Below, piece after piece: positions 1 through 11,961 of a DNA stretch of 64,000 bases. Numbering within the stretch: position 1 is the first letter of the stretch; every line of letters begins with the position of its first letter. The notes under the pieces were generated by a model. It was not told the origin of the DNA. It was given only the letters and a program-made list of their open reading frames with translations, and searched no databases. Both the position numbers and the translations under genes were made by a program. The stretch is from positions 263,466,624-263,530,623 of the forward strand of contig NC_081406.1 of assembly GCF_030272615.1 (NCBI RefSeq). Reading direction: 5' to 3'. Source of the DNA: Cryptomeria japonica (taxonomy: Eukaryota > Streptophyta > Pinopsida > Cupressales > Cupressaceae).

Positions 1-602
1 CTAACACTTGTTCCATGAAATAATGATCTGTATCAACCAAGAATGTAATGCTATCCCTATACATTTCAATACATAATTTTGGGATCATCCTAAATTTCTT
101 GAAATCAAGTTCTTTTGAAGTTCATAGAAATACTCTTTGCACACCCTACCTTTGCGATTCAGACTATCCAAATATCTTTTTATTTTCTTTCCTATGAGTA
201 ATTTCTCATCCCAAACAACATTCTCCTTCATTGGTAATGTTCTAATTTACTAAAATGAAAAGCATAACCTTCATTCTTTGTCAATATGATATTGTTTAAT
301 ACTTGTTAACAGTTCACATAAATCATAATCCTTTCCTTTGTTAGTCATGTGATAAGAAACATATATTGCAATAGAAAATGTAAAACCTTCTTTGTTCTAA
401 AAGTAAATCTTATAGGTAATACCCATAGCAACATATCTTACTAGGGGGTTAGTAATGGTCTCAATCTGTAGAGCTCTTTGATTCGAATTCACACCTATCA
501 ATCCTTCAAATTCTTTGTTTCTTATTGGCTTCATCATAGGTACAGTTCCATCTAAACAAAGACCAGTAACAACCTTTAGGACTTCCTTTGTGATCTGGTA
601 CG
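1..602 (-). pseudogene. Decayed coding remnant of unknown family
   Basis: On the minus strand the part at 397-602 reads as protein-like sequence containing TYQITKEVLKVVTGLCLDGT and, further on, ITNPLVRYVAMGI. Weaker coding-like sequence continues to the window edge, ending with a stretch like MYRDSITFLVDTDHYF. I do not recognise a named domain. A short stretch at 28,740-28,800 on the plus strand has the same pattern (KELFSQVIGLKCDGEKMP), so this may be an accessory reading frame of a repeated element rather than a host gene. It is broken several times. It abuts an LTR at 603, which seems to have landed in it or replaced its start. Confidence 0.4.
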
Positions 603-1702
603 TGTTGGAATCAAGGAACACTAAGAGGGGGGGGGGGGGAGGGGGTGAATCAATGTTATGCAAATTTTTACTTTATTAATTTGTTCCTTCAACTGCTTAA
701 TACATTGAACCAAAATAAAGATGAAATAACACAAAGTAACCAACCACAACGCCATAACACAAAGATTTTATATGTGGAAAACTCGGTCAAGGGAAAAACC
801 ACGGTGGGGATGAGACCCACAAATGAGTATAGTCAAATATTAAATTTTACAATGGAATGCACATGCATTCAGGAACACTACCTAGAGCTCACTGCTCAAA
901 CAAAGAAGGGCTACAACCCTAGGAAGGCTCATTGCCTTACAAATGAGTTACATAAGGTTAGTGAAGTACATGAAGTAAATAATAACATCTACAAATGCCT
1001 CATTACAATTTTGATTAAGCACATTACACAAACTTTTCATATTTTTCCTTACACTACTCTATTCCACTATTTTGTTATGATCCAGAGCATAAATCTCTAA
1101 TTTGCGCACATGTAACTATGCATAATCAATCACCAACACCTTTCACATTCACCACACACACTAGACTGATCAAATACATTGCTTACATATATCCGCAACA
1201 AGATATTAGATCAACCACATGTCAGCTTCAAGAACACTTAGCATATTATGAAACGTGTACATATTGTCAGCTAAATCCGAAATCAAAATATCAAAGCAGA
1301 TCAAAATAGTTGTCCACACGTTACCATAGCCATCAAAATAAACACATGGACCACAAAAATCACCAAAATTGATCCTCGTAATCCACATAAGGATTATCCA
1401 CACAAGTTGGTTGTCTTGCACTGATAAACTGAAAACCGATATATCAGAGCTTCTAACTTGAACACTAATTATCACCAGAGATTAAAACTCTAGAATGAGG
1501 TTGTCCAGACATCCATCAACTTTCAACCGGATCCACAACACAAGATGAAACCATAAAGGATGTATCAACTAAAATGCACAACACTGTCAGATGCTCTGTT
1601 CTAGCTTGTCGAATTTGAATCAATCTTGAATCTAACTATCAATAGGATCACATACAACTATGTGGATGGGTGCACTGACTTGAGTTGCCATCAATGACAA
1701 CA
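603..1702 (-). mobile_element. LTR A, copia-like, probably solo
   Basis: In minus orientation the piece starts with TGTTGTCATTGATGGCAAC and ends GATTCCAACA, giving TG...CA ends. Near its 3' end it has the poly-C signature (a G run at 629-641 on the plus strand, followed by GGTGAATCAATG) and the core 'CCCACCGTGGTTTTTCCC...GTTTTCCACAT' (rc near 770-810). Five other LTRs in the window share these marks. Neither a primer-binding site nor a target duplication was visible. Length is about 1.1 kb. The reading frame crossing it (645-1100) is a chance frame. Confidence 0.55.
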
Positions 1703-2599
1703 CCAAATAACTTGTGCAGTGTCCCTTGCCAACAATATGGTCTATCCAGCCAAATGCAGTCATTGTGAATTATGCTCAACACAACCTTGACCAATTCTCC
1801 ATCAGCTATCATAAAAAATTCACTCTAAACATTCAAACCCTTGTGTCCTAACTCAACGACTAATTGCAATTTTTCTCTAGAGGGAGAACCTTCAAAATTC
1901 TTTATTTTTACACTATCACACTCTTCAATTTGTATGTCAACAAGCTTGTAGATATCTTTGAGACATACTACTGTAGCCGACAGTGACGAAAAATGCACCA
2001 AGACATCTCTTATCGACTCTTTCATAAATTTCTTGAATTCAAGTTGAAGTTCATCTTCACAACTGACAAACTTGTTGGAATCCATGAGATAAAAATTAGA
2101 AATACCTTAGCTCTATTGATAATAATTTCTCTTGAATACTTCTTTCCACTCCTCAAATTTGCCAATTCATTGATAACAAAATGTACATCAAAAACTTGTT
2201 GTATAACCTAGGGTTTTACCTTCAAAACCATCATATCACCAAAAGCCACTAAACATCTATCTATGTGTGAACAATCACTTTCTGAAGCTTCACAATCTAC
2301 CGCATAGCAATATTTTCTGCCAGAATCTTCACCAAGAGTTTAAGTACACCAATTTATCCAACATATCAACATGTTGTGACAATGACATCGATCTCTTTAG
2401 TGGGGGGAAATGATCTTCATTGTAGCTCCCCCCGAGCCAAAGCTTCCCGACTAGTTTCTAGAGGAGATCTCTGCACTAGAGCCAGATGCAACAACATTTT
2501 CCATCAAGTCCACTTTCTTCTTTCTCCGAATATTTTTTATTTCATTCCTTACCTATTCTGCATTAATCTTCTTTACATGTTCATTTCTTTTTACTAAAA
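1703..2599 (-). other. Anonymous remnant with a coding-like patch
   Basis: A minus-strand frame at 1,825-2,085 contains FKKFMKESIRDVLVHFSSLS and DIYKLVDIQIEECDSVK, which look like real protein sequence of unknown family. The remainder to 2,599 shows only weak coding-like sequence between the CCHC region and this patch. It lies on the same strand as the CCHC remnant to its right and may be part of the same element. No function can be assigned. Confidence 0.3.
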
Positions 2600-3209
2600 T
2601 ATCTTTCTTCATATTCCTACTTCTACATATTTTAGCAATATGTCGAAATTGGTTGCAATTAAAGAACTCGATATTCCTCTGTCCTGAATTTCTTGTAGTC
2701 ATTCTAGATCTGCATCGATTAGCCTTGTGTCCAAAACCATTGCATAATTGACAATAACTATAAAATAATATAATTCTTCCATCTATAATCTGACTTTAGC
2801 AATCACTAGCCTTATGACCAAATCTCTTGCAAGTAAATCACTAAATATTTTGATTCATTTTATTTCTACATTCTAGATCCTTATGCCCAAATTTATTACA
2901 GGAAAAACAATAGCCATTGAATGAAGGGTATCTTTGAGAATTAGGTTGTCTGATCGAAGGTTTTCTTGCAGAACTTCTTTGATTCAAGGGCTTCCTTATT
3001 TTGTTTATTTCTTTAGTGTGTTGTTCACATTCAGACTTCTTCATCTTACCTTTATCTTTGGTCCTTTGATTTGAACATTCACTAGTTTCAAAACCTAATC
3101 TACCTTTATCTTTCAAAGATCTCTGCATACCCATCATTTCATCAAGTTTCATGGTCCTTTCCTTGAATTTTTCTTTTGTTCTTAAGGTTACAACTTCCTC
3201 AGTCACCAT
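2600..3209 (-). pseudogene. Gag-like remnant with four CCHC zinc knuckles
   Basis: The minus strand opens with a lysine- and glutamate-rich stretch (residues 1-80 of the frame at 2,841-3,209) and then CFSCNKFGHKDLEC. Three more knuckle-like motifs follow downstream in varying frames: TCKRFGHKASDC, CQLCNGFGHKANRC and CNQFRHIAKIC. Repeated knuckles of this kind bind nucleic acid in Gag proteins of plant LTR retrotransposons. I infer a gag fossil. It is broken in a few places and no pol follows. Its upstream edge fuses at about 3,195 to an LTR fragment. Confidence 0.55.
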
Positions 3210-3690
3210 GTCATATATCTATGTAATCATCAAAAGAGTATATCACATATATAATGATCTATATGTCAAGTCAGCTACACATGCCTTATCTAATAAGTTG
3301 GTTTCCAAAAATACTTTACATGCTACCATATGTTTCACCCACATAGGTCAGCCAAGATATAACAAAAGTTAATGCCAATTGGAATGCACATGCTACCCAT
3401 AATGCTTAATCATGTCCCAAAACTGCAGGACAAAAAACAATCAATTGATGAAATGCGGATGTCCAAACAAATTGTTCTCTTCTAGAGGAACATAGCAACT
3501 ATTAGGCTGAAATGTTGAACCATGTACCTCACCTTCCAAAGATCCATAACACATACAACTTGAATATAGGTACATCTGATATTCATAAGTATACTGTCCA
3601 AACCACAAACCTGTATTTGTAACTACAAATCAAAACATGACGAACACAATCACAAAATTACCAGAGCAATAACAACATAAGTCAACAAAA
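3195..3690 (-). repeat. LTR fragment, inverted partner of LTR B
   Basis: The reverse complement of this stretch matches about 3,766-4,185 through many shared blocks, for example GCCTTATCTAATAAGT, AAACAATCAATTGATGAAA and ATTCATAAGTATACT. The two arms lie head to head. The match fades at about 3,195, just where the CCHC remnant begins, which marks a recombination or deletion junction. It is a fragment of the same LTR family as 3,723-4,647. Confidence 0.6.
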
Positions 3691-3722
3691 AAAAATTTAT
3701 TGATGCTTTTGTTGAAAGAGAA

Positions 3723-4647
3723 TGTTGTGTATAGGCATAACAGTTTTCATTGATGTCAACATACTTTTGTTGACTTATGCTATTGTTGCTTCGATAATTT
3801 TGTAATTTTGTTCATCATGTTTTGCTTCACATTGCTCCATAGTTACATATATAGGTTCGTAGTTTGGATAGTATACTTATGAATATCATTTTCACATGTT
3901 ATGGATCTTCATAAGGTGAGGTAGATGGTTTGATAGTTTGATTTGATAGTTACTTTGTTCCTTCGAAACATAACAATTTGTCTGGACATCTTCTTTTCAT
4001 CAATTGATTGTTTTTTGTCTTGTGGTTTGGTACATGATTAAGCATTGTGGGTAACATATGATAGTGTGTAAAGCATTTTTGGAAAGTGACTTATTAGATA
4101 AGGCATGTGTGGCTGACTTGAGATATAGATCAGTATATATTTAATATACTCTTTCGATGATGACATAGATGTGTGACATGGTCATCAGATGTGATATGAT
4201 GCGGTGATATGTGATTGAAGTAGATGTGAATGATAGAAGAGCTAATGTAGTATGTGAAGTTTGTCTACTGAGCCTAATTGGAGTTGTAATTTATGCATAT
4301 GTAAGATGCAACTATAACATTTAATTTTGTCTACTTGTTCTCTTTTGGGCATTGAGCCCTTTGGTAGTGAGCATTTTGTAATATATTATAGTTAATATTA
4401 TATTGAGAGTTAACCCTCTCTGTGGTTTTTCTCTAACAGGTTTCCACACAAAAATATGGTGTTCTCTTGTGTATGTTGTTGTGAATGATGTCTCTACTTC
4501 TACTGCTTATTTGATCATTCATTTCTTTCTGTTTCATTCTTATTGATGTGAATCCACAAAGTGATAATTAGGTTGATTTTAAAGTTTAAAAAGGGAATAC
4601 TAATCCACCCCCCTCCCCCACCTCTTAGTATTCCAACTTTTCAACAC
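3723..4647 (+). mobile_element. LTR B, copia-like, plus strand
   Basis: It starts TGTTGTGTATAGGC and includes 'CATTGATGTCAACA', a block seen near the start of the LTRs at 28.9 kb and 59.8 kb. It passes through TCTGTGGTTTTTCTCTAACAG and ends with the signature 'AATCCACCCCCCTCCCCC...TTCAACACA'. Length is about 0.9 kb. Boundaries are good to about 10 bp. No primer-binding site or gag follows it, so it is a solo or truncated LTR. Confidence 0.5.
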
Positions 4648-5058
4648 AACCAACATCGCATAGTCTAGAAAAAGAAGTAGCAACCCTAGGAGAATTTATA
4701 CCCCACAATCAACCTATGTAAGTAAAATTGTCATATGTAGTAAGGAAGCTACTTCCCCATAAATTTCCTCAAAACATTTAGGAGAAATAGGAACAAGAAT
4801 AGGGGAAGAAACCTCCACTGCATTACGTTCCAAAATAAAACTAGACTGACCTAGATCTTTACCAAAAAAATTGTTTAACCTCTCATTTTCCTCAAGAGAT
4901 AAAATACCATCCTCAAGAACATCTTCAATGATATACTTAGGATGAATCACTATTCCAACTAGCCTAGTATACCCATCTCCACCATCATCCCACACAACAT
5001 CATAGGGAAAATAAGGGAGCCACCACGCAGTTGATAAGGAACTTGGGAGAGGGAGAAC
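4648..5058 (-). other. Coding-like remnant left of solo LTR C
   Basis: The minus strand at 4,714-4,995 reads as protein-like sequence including GYTRLVGIVIHPKYIIEDVL and ERLNNFFGKDLGQSS. No family was recognised. Coding-like sequence on the same strand also lies on the other side of LTR C (12,076-12,306), so the LTR probably inserted into one older minus-strand coding remnant. Confidence 0.3.
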
Positions 5059-5573
5059 TGTTGAACACAGAGTACCACTGAGAGGGGGGGTGAATCTGTG
5101 GCTGCTAAACTTTTTTACCTTTCAAAGCAACTTCAGAATACCGGTTATTAACTTAAGCACTAAACAATCAAACCAGTAAAGAAAAAAGGAAAAACAAAGA
5201 GATCAATCACACAAATGCAACTCACAACACTAGATGTACGAGGAAAACCCAATATGGGAAAAACCTCGGTGAGAAAAGCTGCTAGAGACTACTACTCCAA
5301 TCCAACCTCACAAGTAAAACACTAGACTACAAATATTTAGGGCACCAACCCCTTCTATTTTAGGGCACCAACCCAAGTAGCACCAACCCCTGCACCAAGC
5401 TTCAACTTGGTGATGTATATTGAAATACAAATTAGATATAGTTAAGGCTTCTTGTTGCAAATGAATTTTGCAACTCTTGATCAAATATCTTACTGTTGGT
5501 TAATTGTCTTTTCTCCTCCACTAAATCTCACACTACCGGTTGTGAGATTTCTCTATCTGATTCTTGGCCTCTA

Positions 5574-5576
<3 letters not shown>

Positions 5577-5654
<78 letters not shown>

Positions 5655-5656
5655 AC
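5577..5656. repeat. Compound (TC)n(AC)n microsatellite
   Basis: An uninterrupted TC tract (5,577-5,630) runs directly into an AC tract (5,631-5,656). It lies inside LTR C. The two overlapping Leu/Ser- and His/Thr-rich frames across it are artefacts of the repeat. Confidence 0.95.
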
Positions 5657-6199
5657 AGTCTCACCACACTCTGTGTCACACTTGGATGCTGCTTTTCTCT
5701 ACCATACCTCATCGGTTTGCTTAACTGTTGAACTATAGTTATACCAGTACCCAATCACTGTTGGTTAAACCCTCTCACCGATTTGCTTTCTCACTTACTC
5801 TGCAACTTTCTTAGAATAAATTATAAGGCCAAAATTCTTCTCCATCCTTAATCTCTCGTCTCTCTTTTTCTTCTTTGTAGCATCAACTTTCTCTATCTCG
5901 AGCTCATATATTTATCACAAAGGTTTCCCACCAATAAGCAATTCAAAATAAGAGCGGTTAGGGTTTCCTTTTCCCGACACAATCTGCATGAGATTCGATC
6001 CAATCTGTCTTGGGTCGATCACCTATACTCTAGGGATGCATCTGTACACGTATTCCATTATCCAATGCATACTTGCTAAAGATATCATTCACGTACAAGA
6101 TTTCCTACCTTGAAATCTATTGATTCATAAAATACTCAGTTGTTTCCTTTTCGAGGTCTTCTTGCAGGGTATCTGCAAGAAGTTGTGTCCACTTTTTGG

Positions 6200-7285
6200 C
6201 CAAAAAGTGGAAGTTTTTCCCCATTTTTTTCAATTTCATCCTGTTTGAAAAATTCAGTAATAAAAAATGTAGTGCTCAAAGTCTACTTTCCAAATATGTA
6301 ATTTATTTTAATACCTAGATCTTAAAAATGAAGTTTGAATAGGCATTACTAAAACCTATAGTTTAAAAGTCACTTTTCAGGACCATAGCATGCAAATTAT
6401 TTTTATAAATCCTTTTGGGAAAAGATATGTAACTCACTCACCTTTGATGAGAATATTTTTTTGTAGTTTTTTTCTGCATATTTTTTTTTTGTTAATTTTT
6501 TATTGGGCATAATCATTGTTTTGAAAAATTCTTGTATACGACAAGCATAATTTGACCTAAACTTAACATTTTTTGGTTATTTTTTTTTTTTAAATGTATA
6601 GAATTGTCTCTAGTTTGATGCCATATAATTTTTTTTCAAAAAACTCAGAGACAAAAAAGTTTTAAAAAAACTAAAAAACCATGTCATTTCGAGTTTATGG
6701 ACCTCTTTCATTAGTAATTATTTTAAAAATAAAAATATTGATCCATTTTCTAAAAAAATTACATATTTCGAATCTAGATAGTCTCTACTATAATGGGTTT
6801 TCACTATTTAAAAAAATTCTGAAAATTTGGTGTTTAGATATATTTTTGAAGTCATTATTTTATATGAAGATTGATTTGACCTTCAAGTTGTAGGTCAAAC
6901 CAGGTCCAAGCCAAAGGGTCGGCTCTCCAAGCCATTTCTCAAGCCAAAACCGAAGCTACAACTGAACCAAAGTTTGAAATTTTTAGAAATGGGATCCCAT
7001 TTCGTTTTTTAAAATAATTAAAAACACATTTAATAAACAGGATCCCGTTTCAAAAACAAAATGGGATCATGTTTCCCTTTTTTTAAAATTTTTAATTTTT
7101 TTTTAATTTTTAAAAGAAAATAATAAATAAACTATATATACTTCTTTTTTTTTAATTTTTTTAATTTTTTTTTTTTTAAAACAAACTATATATACATGAA
7201 ATATAACATTTTAGTTTAAGTCACATTTCTCTGTCTTTTTCCCTTCTTATACTTTAAGTTATATTTCATGTATATATTGGCAAGA
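6200..7285. other. AT-rich left arm of the TIR element
   Basis: This arm is AT-rich with long A and T runs and two or three GGGATCCCATTT/GGATCCCGTTTC motifs near 6,985-7,070. The 70-codon frame at 6,681-6,893 is low-complexity and I see no support for it as a gene. Confidence 0.5.
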
Positions 7286-7289
7286 TGTT

Positions 7290-10200
7290 TGAGAGTGGTT
7301 TTAGATCTCTAGGAGTTATAATACAAATTCTAGATTTTAGAAGATCTTATAAATTGTAACGTAATAGGACCTATAATGTCATAATACAATCTATTGTGTC
7401 ATAATATGTCTCATTGTGACATAATAGGTCCTAATGTGTCATAATAGGACCTATTGTGACATAATAGGTCCTATTGTGTCATAATAGGTCCTATTATGTC
7501 ATAATACCCCTCAAAAGGACCTATTATGACATTATACCTCTTACTAGGACCTATTATGACTTAAGACCCCTTAGTGGGACCTATTATGATATAATAGGAT
7601 CAATTATCACATAATAGGACCTATTATGTCATAATAGGTCCTATGATGTCATAAGACCCCTTAAGAGGACATATCATGTCATAATAGGTCCTATTATGTC
7701 ATAAGACCCCTTAAGAGGGTGTATTATGACATTATACCCCCTAGTAGGACCTATTGAAGGGTATTATGTCATAATAGGACTGGTTATGACATAATAGGAC
7801 CTATGATGACATAATAGGTCATATTATGTCATCATAGGCCATATTATGTCATAAAACCCCTTAAGAGGACCTATTATGACTTTACACCCCTTAGTAGGAC
7901 TTGTTAAGGGGTATTATGTCATAACAGGACCTATTGTGACATAATGTCATAATACGACCTATTATGTCATAATAGGTCTCATTGTGACACAATAGGTCAT
8001 TTTGTGTCATAATAGGTCTTTTTGTATCATAATAGGTCCTATTGTGTCATAAGACCCCTCAAAAGGACCTATTATGACATTATACCTCTTACTAGGACCT
8101 ATTATGACATAAGACCCCTTTATAGAACCTATTATGACATAATAGGATCGATTATCACATAATAGGACTTATTATGTCATATAGGTCCTATAATGTCATA
8201 AGACCCTTTTAAGAGCACTTGTAATGTCATAATTGGTCCTATTATGTCATAAGACCCCTTAAAAGGACCTATTATAACATTATGCCCCTTCGTAGGAGCT
8301 GTTAAAGGGTATTGTGTCATAAAAGGACTAATTATGATATAATAGGATCTAAGATGATGTAATAGGTCCTATTATGTCATTGTAGAGCCTATTATGACAT
8401 CATAGATCATATTATGTCATAAAACCCCTTAAGAGGACCTATTATGACTTTATACCCCTTACTAGGACATGTTAAGGGGTATTATGTCATAATAGGACCT
8501 ATTGCAACATAATAGGACCTATAATGTCATAATACGACCTATTATGTCATAATAGGTCCCATTGTGACATAATAGGTCATATTATGACATAATACGACCT
8601 ATTGTGTCATAATACGACTTATTATGTCATAAGACCCCTTAAGAGGACCTATTATGACATAAGACCCCTTAGTAGGACCTATTATAACATATGTAGAGAA
8701 ATATAAATTGGTTGGAAGAGAGAGATGGTACGTTTAGAGAGAGTTGAGGGTTATTATGTCATAACAGGACCTATTGTGACACAATAGGACCTATAATGTC
8801 ATAATATGACCTATTATATCATAATAGGTCATGTTGTGACATAACAGGACCTATTGTGACACAATAGGACCTATTATGATATAAATTGGTTGGAAGAGAG
8901 AGATGGTACGTTTAGAGAGAGTTGAGGGTTATTATGTCATAACAGGACCTATTGTGACACAATAGGACCTATAATGTCATAATATGACCTATTATATCAT
9001 AATAGGTCATGTTGTGACATAATAGGTCCTATTGTGACACAATAGGACCTATAATGTCATAATATGACCTATTATATCATAATAGGTCACGTTGTGACAT
9101 AATAGGTCCTATTACCTATAATGTCATAATATGACCTATTATATCATAAAAGGTCATGTTGTGACATAATAGGTTCTATTGTGACATAATAGGTCATGTT
9201 ATGTCATAATAGGTCTTATTGTGACATAATACGACCTATTATGTCATAATACGGCCTATTATGTCATAAGATCCCTTAAGAGGACCTAGTATGGCATTAT
9301 ACCTCTTACTTGGACCTATTATGACATAAGACCCCTTAGTAGGACCTATTATGACATAATATGATCGATTATCACATAATAGGACCTATTATGTCATAAT
9401 AGGTCCTATTATGTCATAAGACCCCTTAAGAGGGCCTATTATGACATTATACCTCTATCTAGGACGTATTATGACATAAGACGGGCCTTAGTAGGACTTG
9501 TTATGACATAATAGGATTGATTATCACATAATAGGACCTATTATGTCATAATAGGCCCTATAATGTCATAAGACCCCTTAAGAGGACCTATCATGTCATA
9601 ATAGGTCCTATTATGTCATAAGACCCCTTAAGAGGACCTATTATGACATTATACCCCTTAGTAGGACTTGTTAAAGGGTATTATGTCATAATAGGACTAA
9701 TAATGACATAATAGGATCTATGATGATGTGATAGGTCTTATTATGTCATCATAGGTCCTATTATGTCATCATAGGTCCTATTATGTCATCATAGGTCCTA
9801 TTATGTCATAAAACCCTTAAGAGGGCCTATTATGACTTTATACCCCTTACTAGGACTTGCTAAGGGGTATTATGTCATAATAGGATCTATTGTGACATAA
9901 TAGGACCTATAATGTCATAATATGACCTATTATGTCCTAATAGGTCCCATTGTGACCTAATAGGTCCTATTATGACATAATACGACCTATTATGTCATAA
10001 GACCCCTTAAGAGGACCTATTATGACATTATACCTCTTACTAGAACCTATTATGACATAAGACCCCTTAGTAGGACCTACTATGACATATGTAGAGAAAG
10101 ATAAGTTGGTTGGGAGAGAGAGATGGTACTTTTAGAGAGAGTTAAGGGGTATTATGTCATAACAAGACCTATTGTGACATAATAGGTCCTATTGTGACAT

Positions 10201-10840
10201 AATATGACCTATTATGTCATAAGACCCTTTAGTAGGATCTATTATGACATAATAGGATCGATTATCACATAATATGACCCATTATGTCATAATAGGTCCT
10301 ATAATGTCATAAGACCCCTTAATAGGACCTATTATGACATTATACCCCTTAGTAGGACCTGTTAAAGGCTATTATGTCATAATAAGACTAATACTGACAT
10401 AATAAGATCTATGATGATGTAATAGGTCTTATTATGTCATCATAGGTCCTATTATGACATCATAGGTCCTATTATGTCATAAAACCCCTTAAGAGGACCT
10501 ATTATGAGTTTATACTTCTTACTAGGACTTGTTAAGGGTTATTAGGTCATAATAGGACCTATTGTGGCATAATAGGACCTATATAGTCATAATGTGACCT
10601 ATTATGTTATAATAGGTCCCATTGTGACATAATAGGTCCTATTATGACATAATACGACCTATTATGTCATAATAGGTCCTATTATGACATGATGTGACCT
10701 ATTATGTCATAATAGGTCCTATTATGTCATAATAGGTCCTATTATGACATAAGACCCCTTAAGAGGACCTATTAAGACATTATACCTCTTACTAGGATCT
10801 ATTATGACATAAGACCCCTTAGTAGGACCTATTATGACAT
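7290..10840. repeat. Palindromic 20-bp satellite array
   Basis: About 3.5 kb is built from variants of ATGWCATAATAGGWCCTATT, a unit that is its own reverse complement apart from the two W positions. A second recurring block reads 'AAGACCCCTTAAGAGGACC', itself partly palindromic. A non-palindromic spacer TGTAGAGAAAGATAAGTTGG followed by GAGAGAGAGATGGTAC recurs at about 8,690, 8,880, 10,090 and 10,840, which points to a higher-order arrangement. Near 8,700-9,130 blocks of roughly 190 bp are repeated almost unchanged. There are no coding frames. Confidence 0.9.
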
Positions 10841-11125
10841 CTGTAGAGAAAGATAAGCTGGTTGGGAGAGAGAGATGGTACGTTAAGAGAGAGGTAGAGA
10901 TGTATATATAGAGAAATATAGGTAGGTAGGGGGTAAGGGGAGGTGTATAGAGAGAGCGAAGATAAAGAGTAAAGAGTGAAGGACATGAGAGAGAGGTAGA
11001 GACATAGTTTTAGATTTTGGGAGAGAGGGGACAAAGTGAGATAGAAAGGAAAAAAAAGACAAAGAGAACTGTGACTTATATATAATTTTTATATTTCATG
11101 TATAAATAGCTTGTATTTTTTATAA
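10841..11125. other. GA-rich stretch right of the satellite
   Basis: This stretch is purine-rich (GAGAGA, GGTAGG) and then AT-rich up to the right arm. The minus frame at 10,819-11,034 is Ser/Leu/Tyr low-complexity and is not a gene. Confidence 0.5.
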
Positions 11126-11961
11126 ATTTTAAAAACGGGATCCTATTTTGTTTTTGAAACAGGATCCCGTTTCTTAGATCTAGGTTCGGGATCCTGAAGC
11201 TAAACGGGATCCCATTTCAAATTTTGGCTTGGGATCCCAATGTGAAACGAGATCCCATTTCGATTCTCATGCGCTCCATGCGATTTGCCATTTTTTTCTA
11301 AGTGTAAAACTTCCACACTAAGTGGACACAACTTTGTGCACTTACCCTACAATCGGATTTCCTTTGCATTGATCCAAGTGCCAACTATTCCCTGATCTTC
11401 CTCTATCATTCTTTCTTCCTTGAGCCACATCAGTCAATTACAATCCCGTGATTTGTGGTTGTTTCATTAATGTCGACTAGCTATTACAACAACCATGTCG
11501 ATGGAGGCTTCACCGACCTCTGCATGTTTGCCACCTGAGCTCCACATGGCGTCACAATGGTCAATCGCTCACCGACACACAGTCGATTCATACTTGACGA
11601 TTTAACAAACTCATACCGGTACATCCCTTTACTAGTGATACCTTCTTCTTCTGCTAATCGATAGTGCACACTACACCGGTAACACATCTTCACCTCTAGT
11701 GGTTTGTGATAACTTTAACATTCTGCCTCTTCATAAAAAACAGACAGCCAACCTTCAAACCAGTGTATTGCTCTACCGGTTGTTACTCAACAAGTTAATA
11801 TACACACAATCTTCATCCCGATTTATGCCTTATCGGTAAGCCTTCATTATGTCTGCTCACTCTCATGTGAATTGCCATCATACCGGTCACTCCTTCTTTC
11901 TTACCAGTGACCTTGCCAAACCGGTTGACATCAATGACAACTTAATGCCAAAATGCCAACA

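Larger units (their letters stand above)
6166..11348. mobile_element. TIR element carrying an internal satellite
   Basis: The left end reads AGGGTATCTGCAAGAAGTTG then TGTCCACTTTTTGGCC. The reverse complement of the right end reads AGGGTAAGTGCACAAAGTTG then TGTCCACTTAGTGTGG, and both continue with GTGGAAGTTTT. Deeper in, both arms repeat GGGATCCCGTTT-type motifs and a matching TTTCAAAAACAAAAT block (left 7,038-7,080; right about 11,130-11,165), also inverted. I see no transposase, so this would be a non-autonomous DNA element of about 5.2 kb. No target duplication is visible. The superfamily is uncertain (the AGGG-type tip is compatible with hAT-like elements, but weakly). It sits inside LTR C. 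Confidence 0.6.
5059..11961 (-). mobile_element. Solo LTR C, split by a TIR element
   Basis: Read on the minus strand, the right end (11,961 inward) is TGTTGGCATTTTGGCATTAA, followed by 'GTTGTCATTGATGTCAACCGG'. The left end carries the poly-C signature (GAGAGGGGGGGTGAATCTG on plus at about 5,080) and the core GGGAAAAACCTCGGTGAG at about 5,259. It ends TGTTGAACACAG in plus reading. The flanks AGAAC (5,054-5,058) and AGAAA (11,962-11,966) resemble a 5-bp target duplication with one mismatch. Without the 5.2-kb insertion at 6,166-11,348 the LTR is about 1.7 kb. There is no internal region, so it is a solo LTR fossil. Confidence 0.6.

Noticed and set aside
645-1475. Several 60-150 codon frames on both strands
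   Set aside because: They lie inside LTR A and have no protein-like features.
5452-5738. Two 80-90 codon Ser/Leu/His/Thr frames
   Set aside because: They are translations of the TC/AC microsatellite in shifted frames.
6160-6175. A target duplication for the satellite-carrying element
   Set aside because: Flanks on the two sides (CTTCTTGC and ACAATCGG) do not match at any length I tried by eye.
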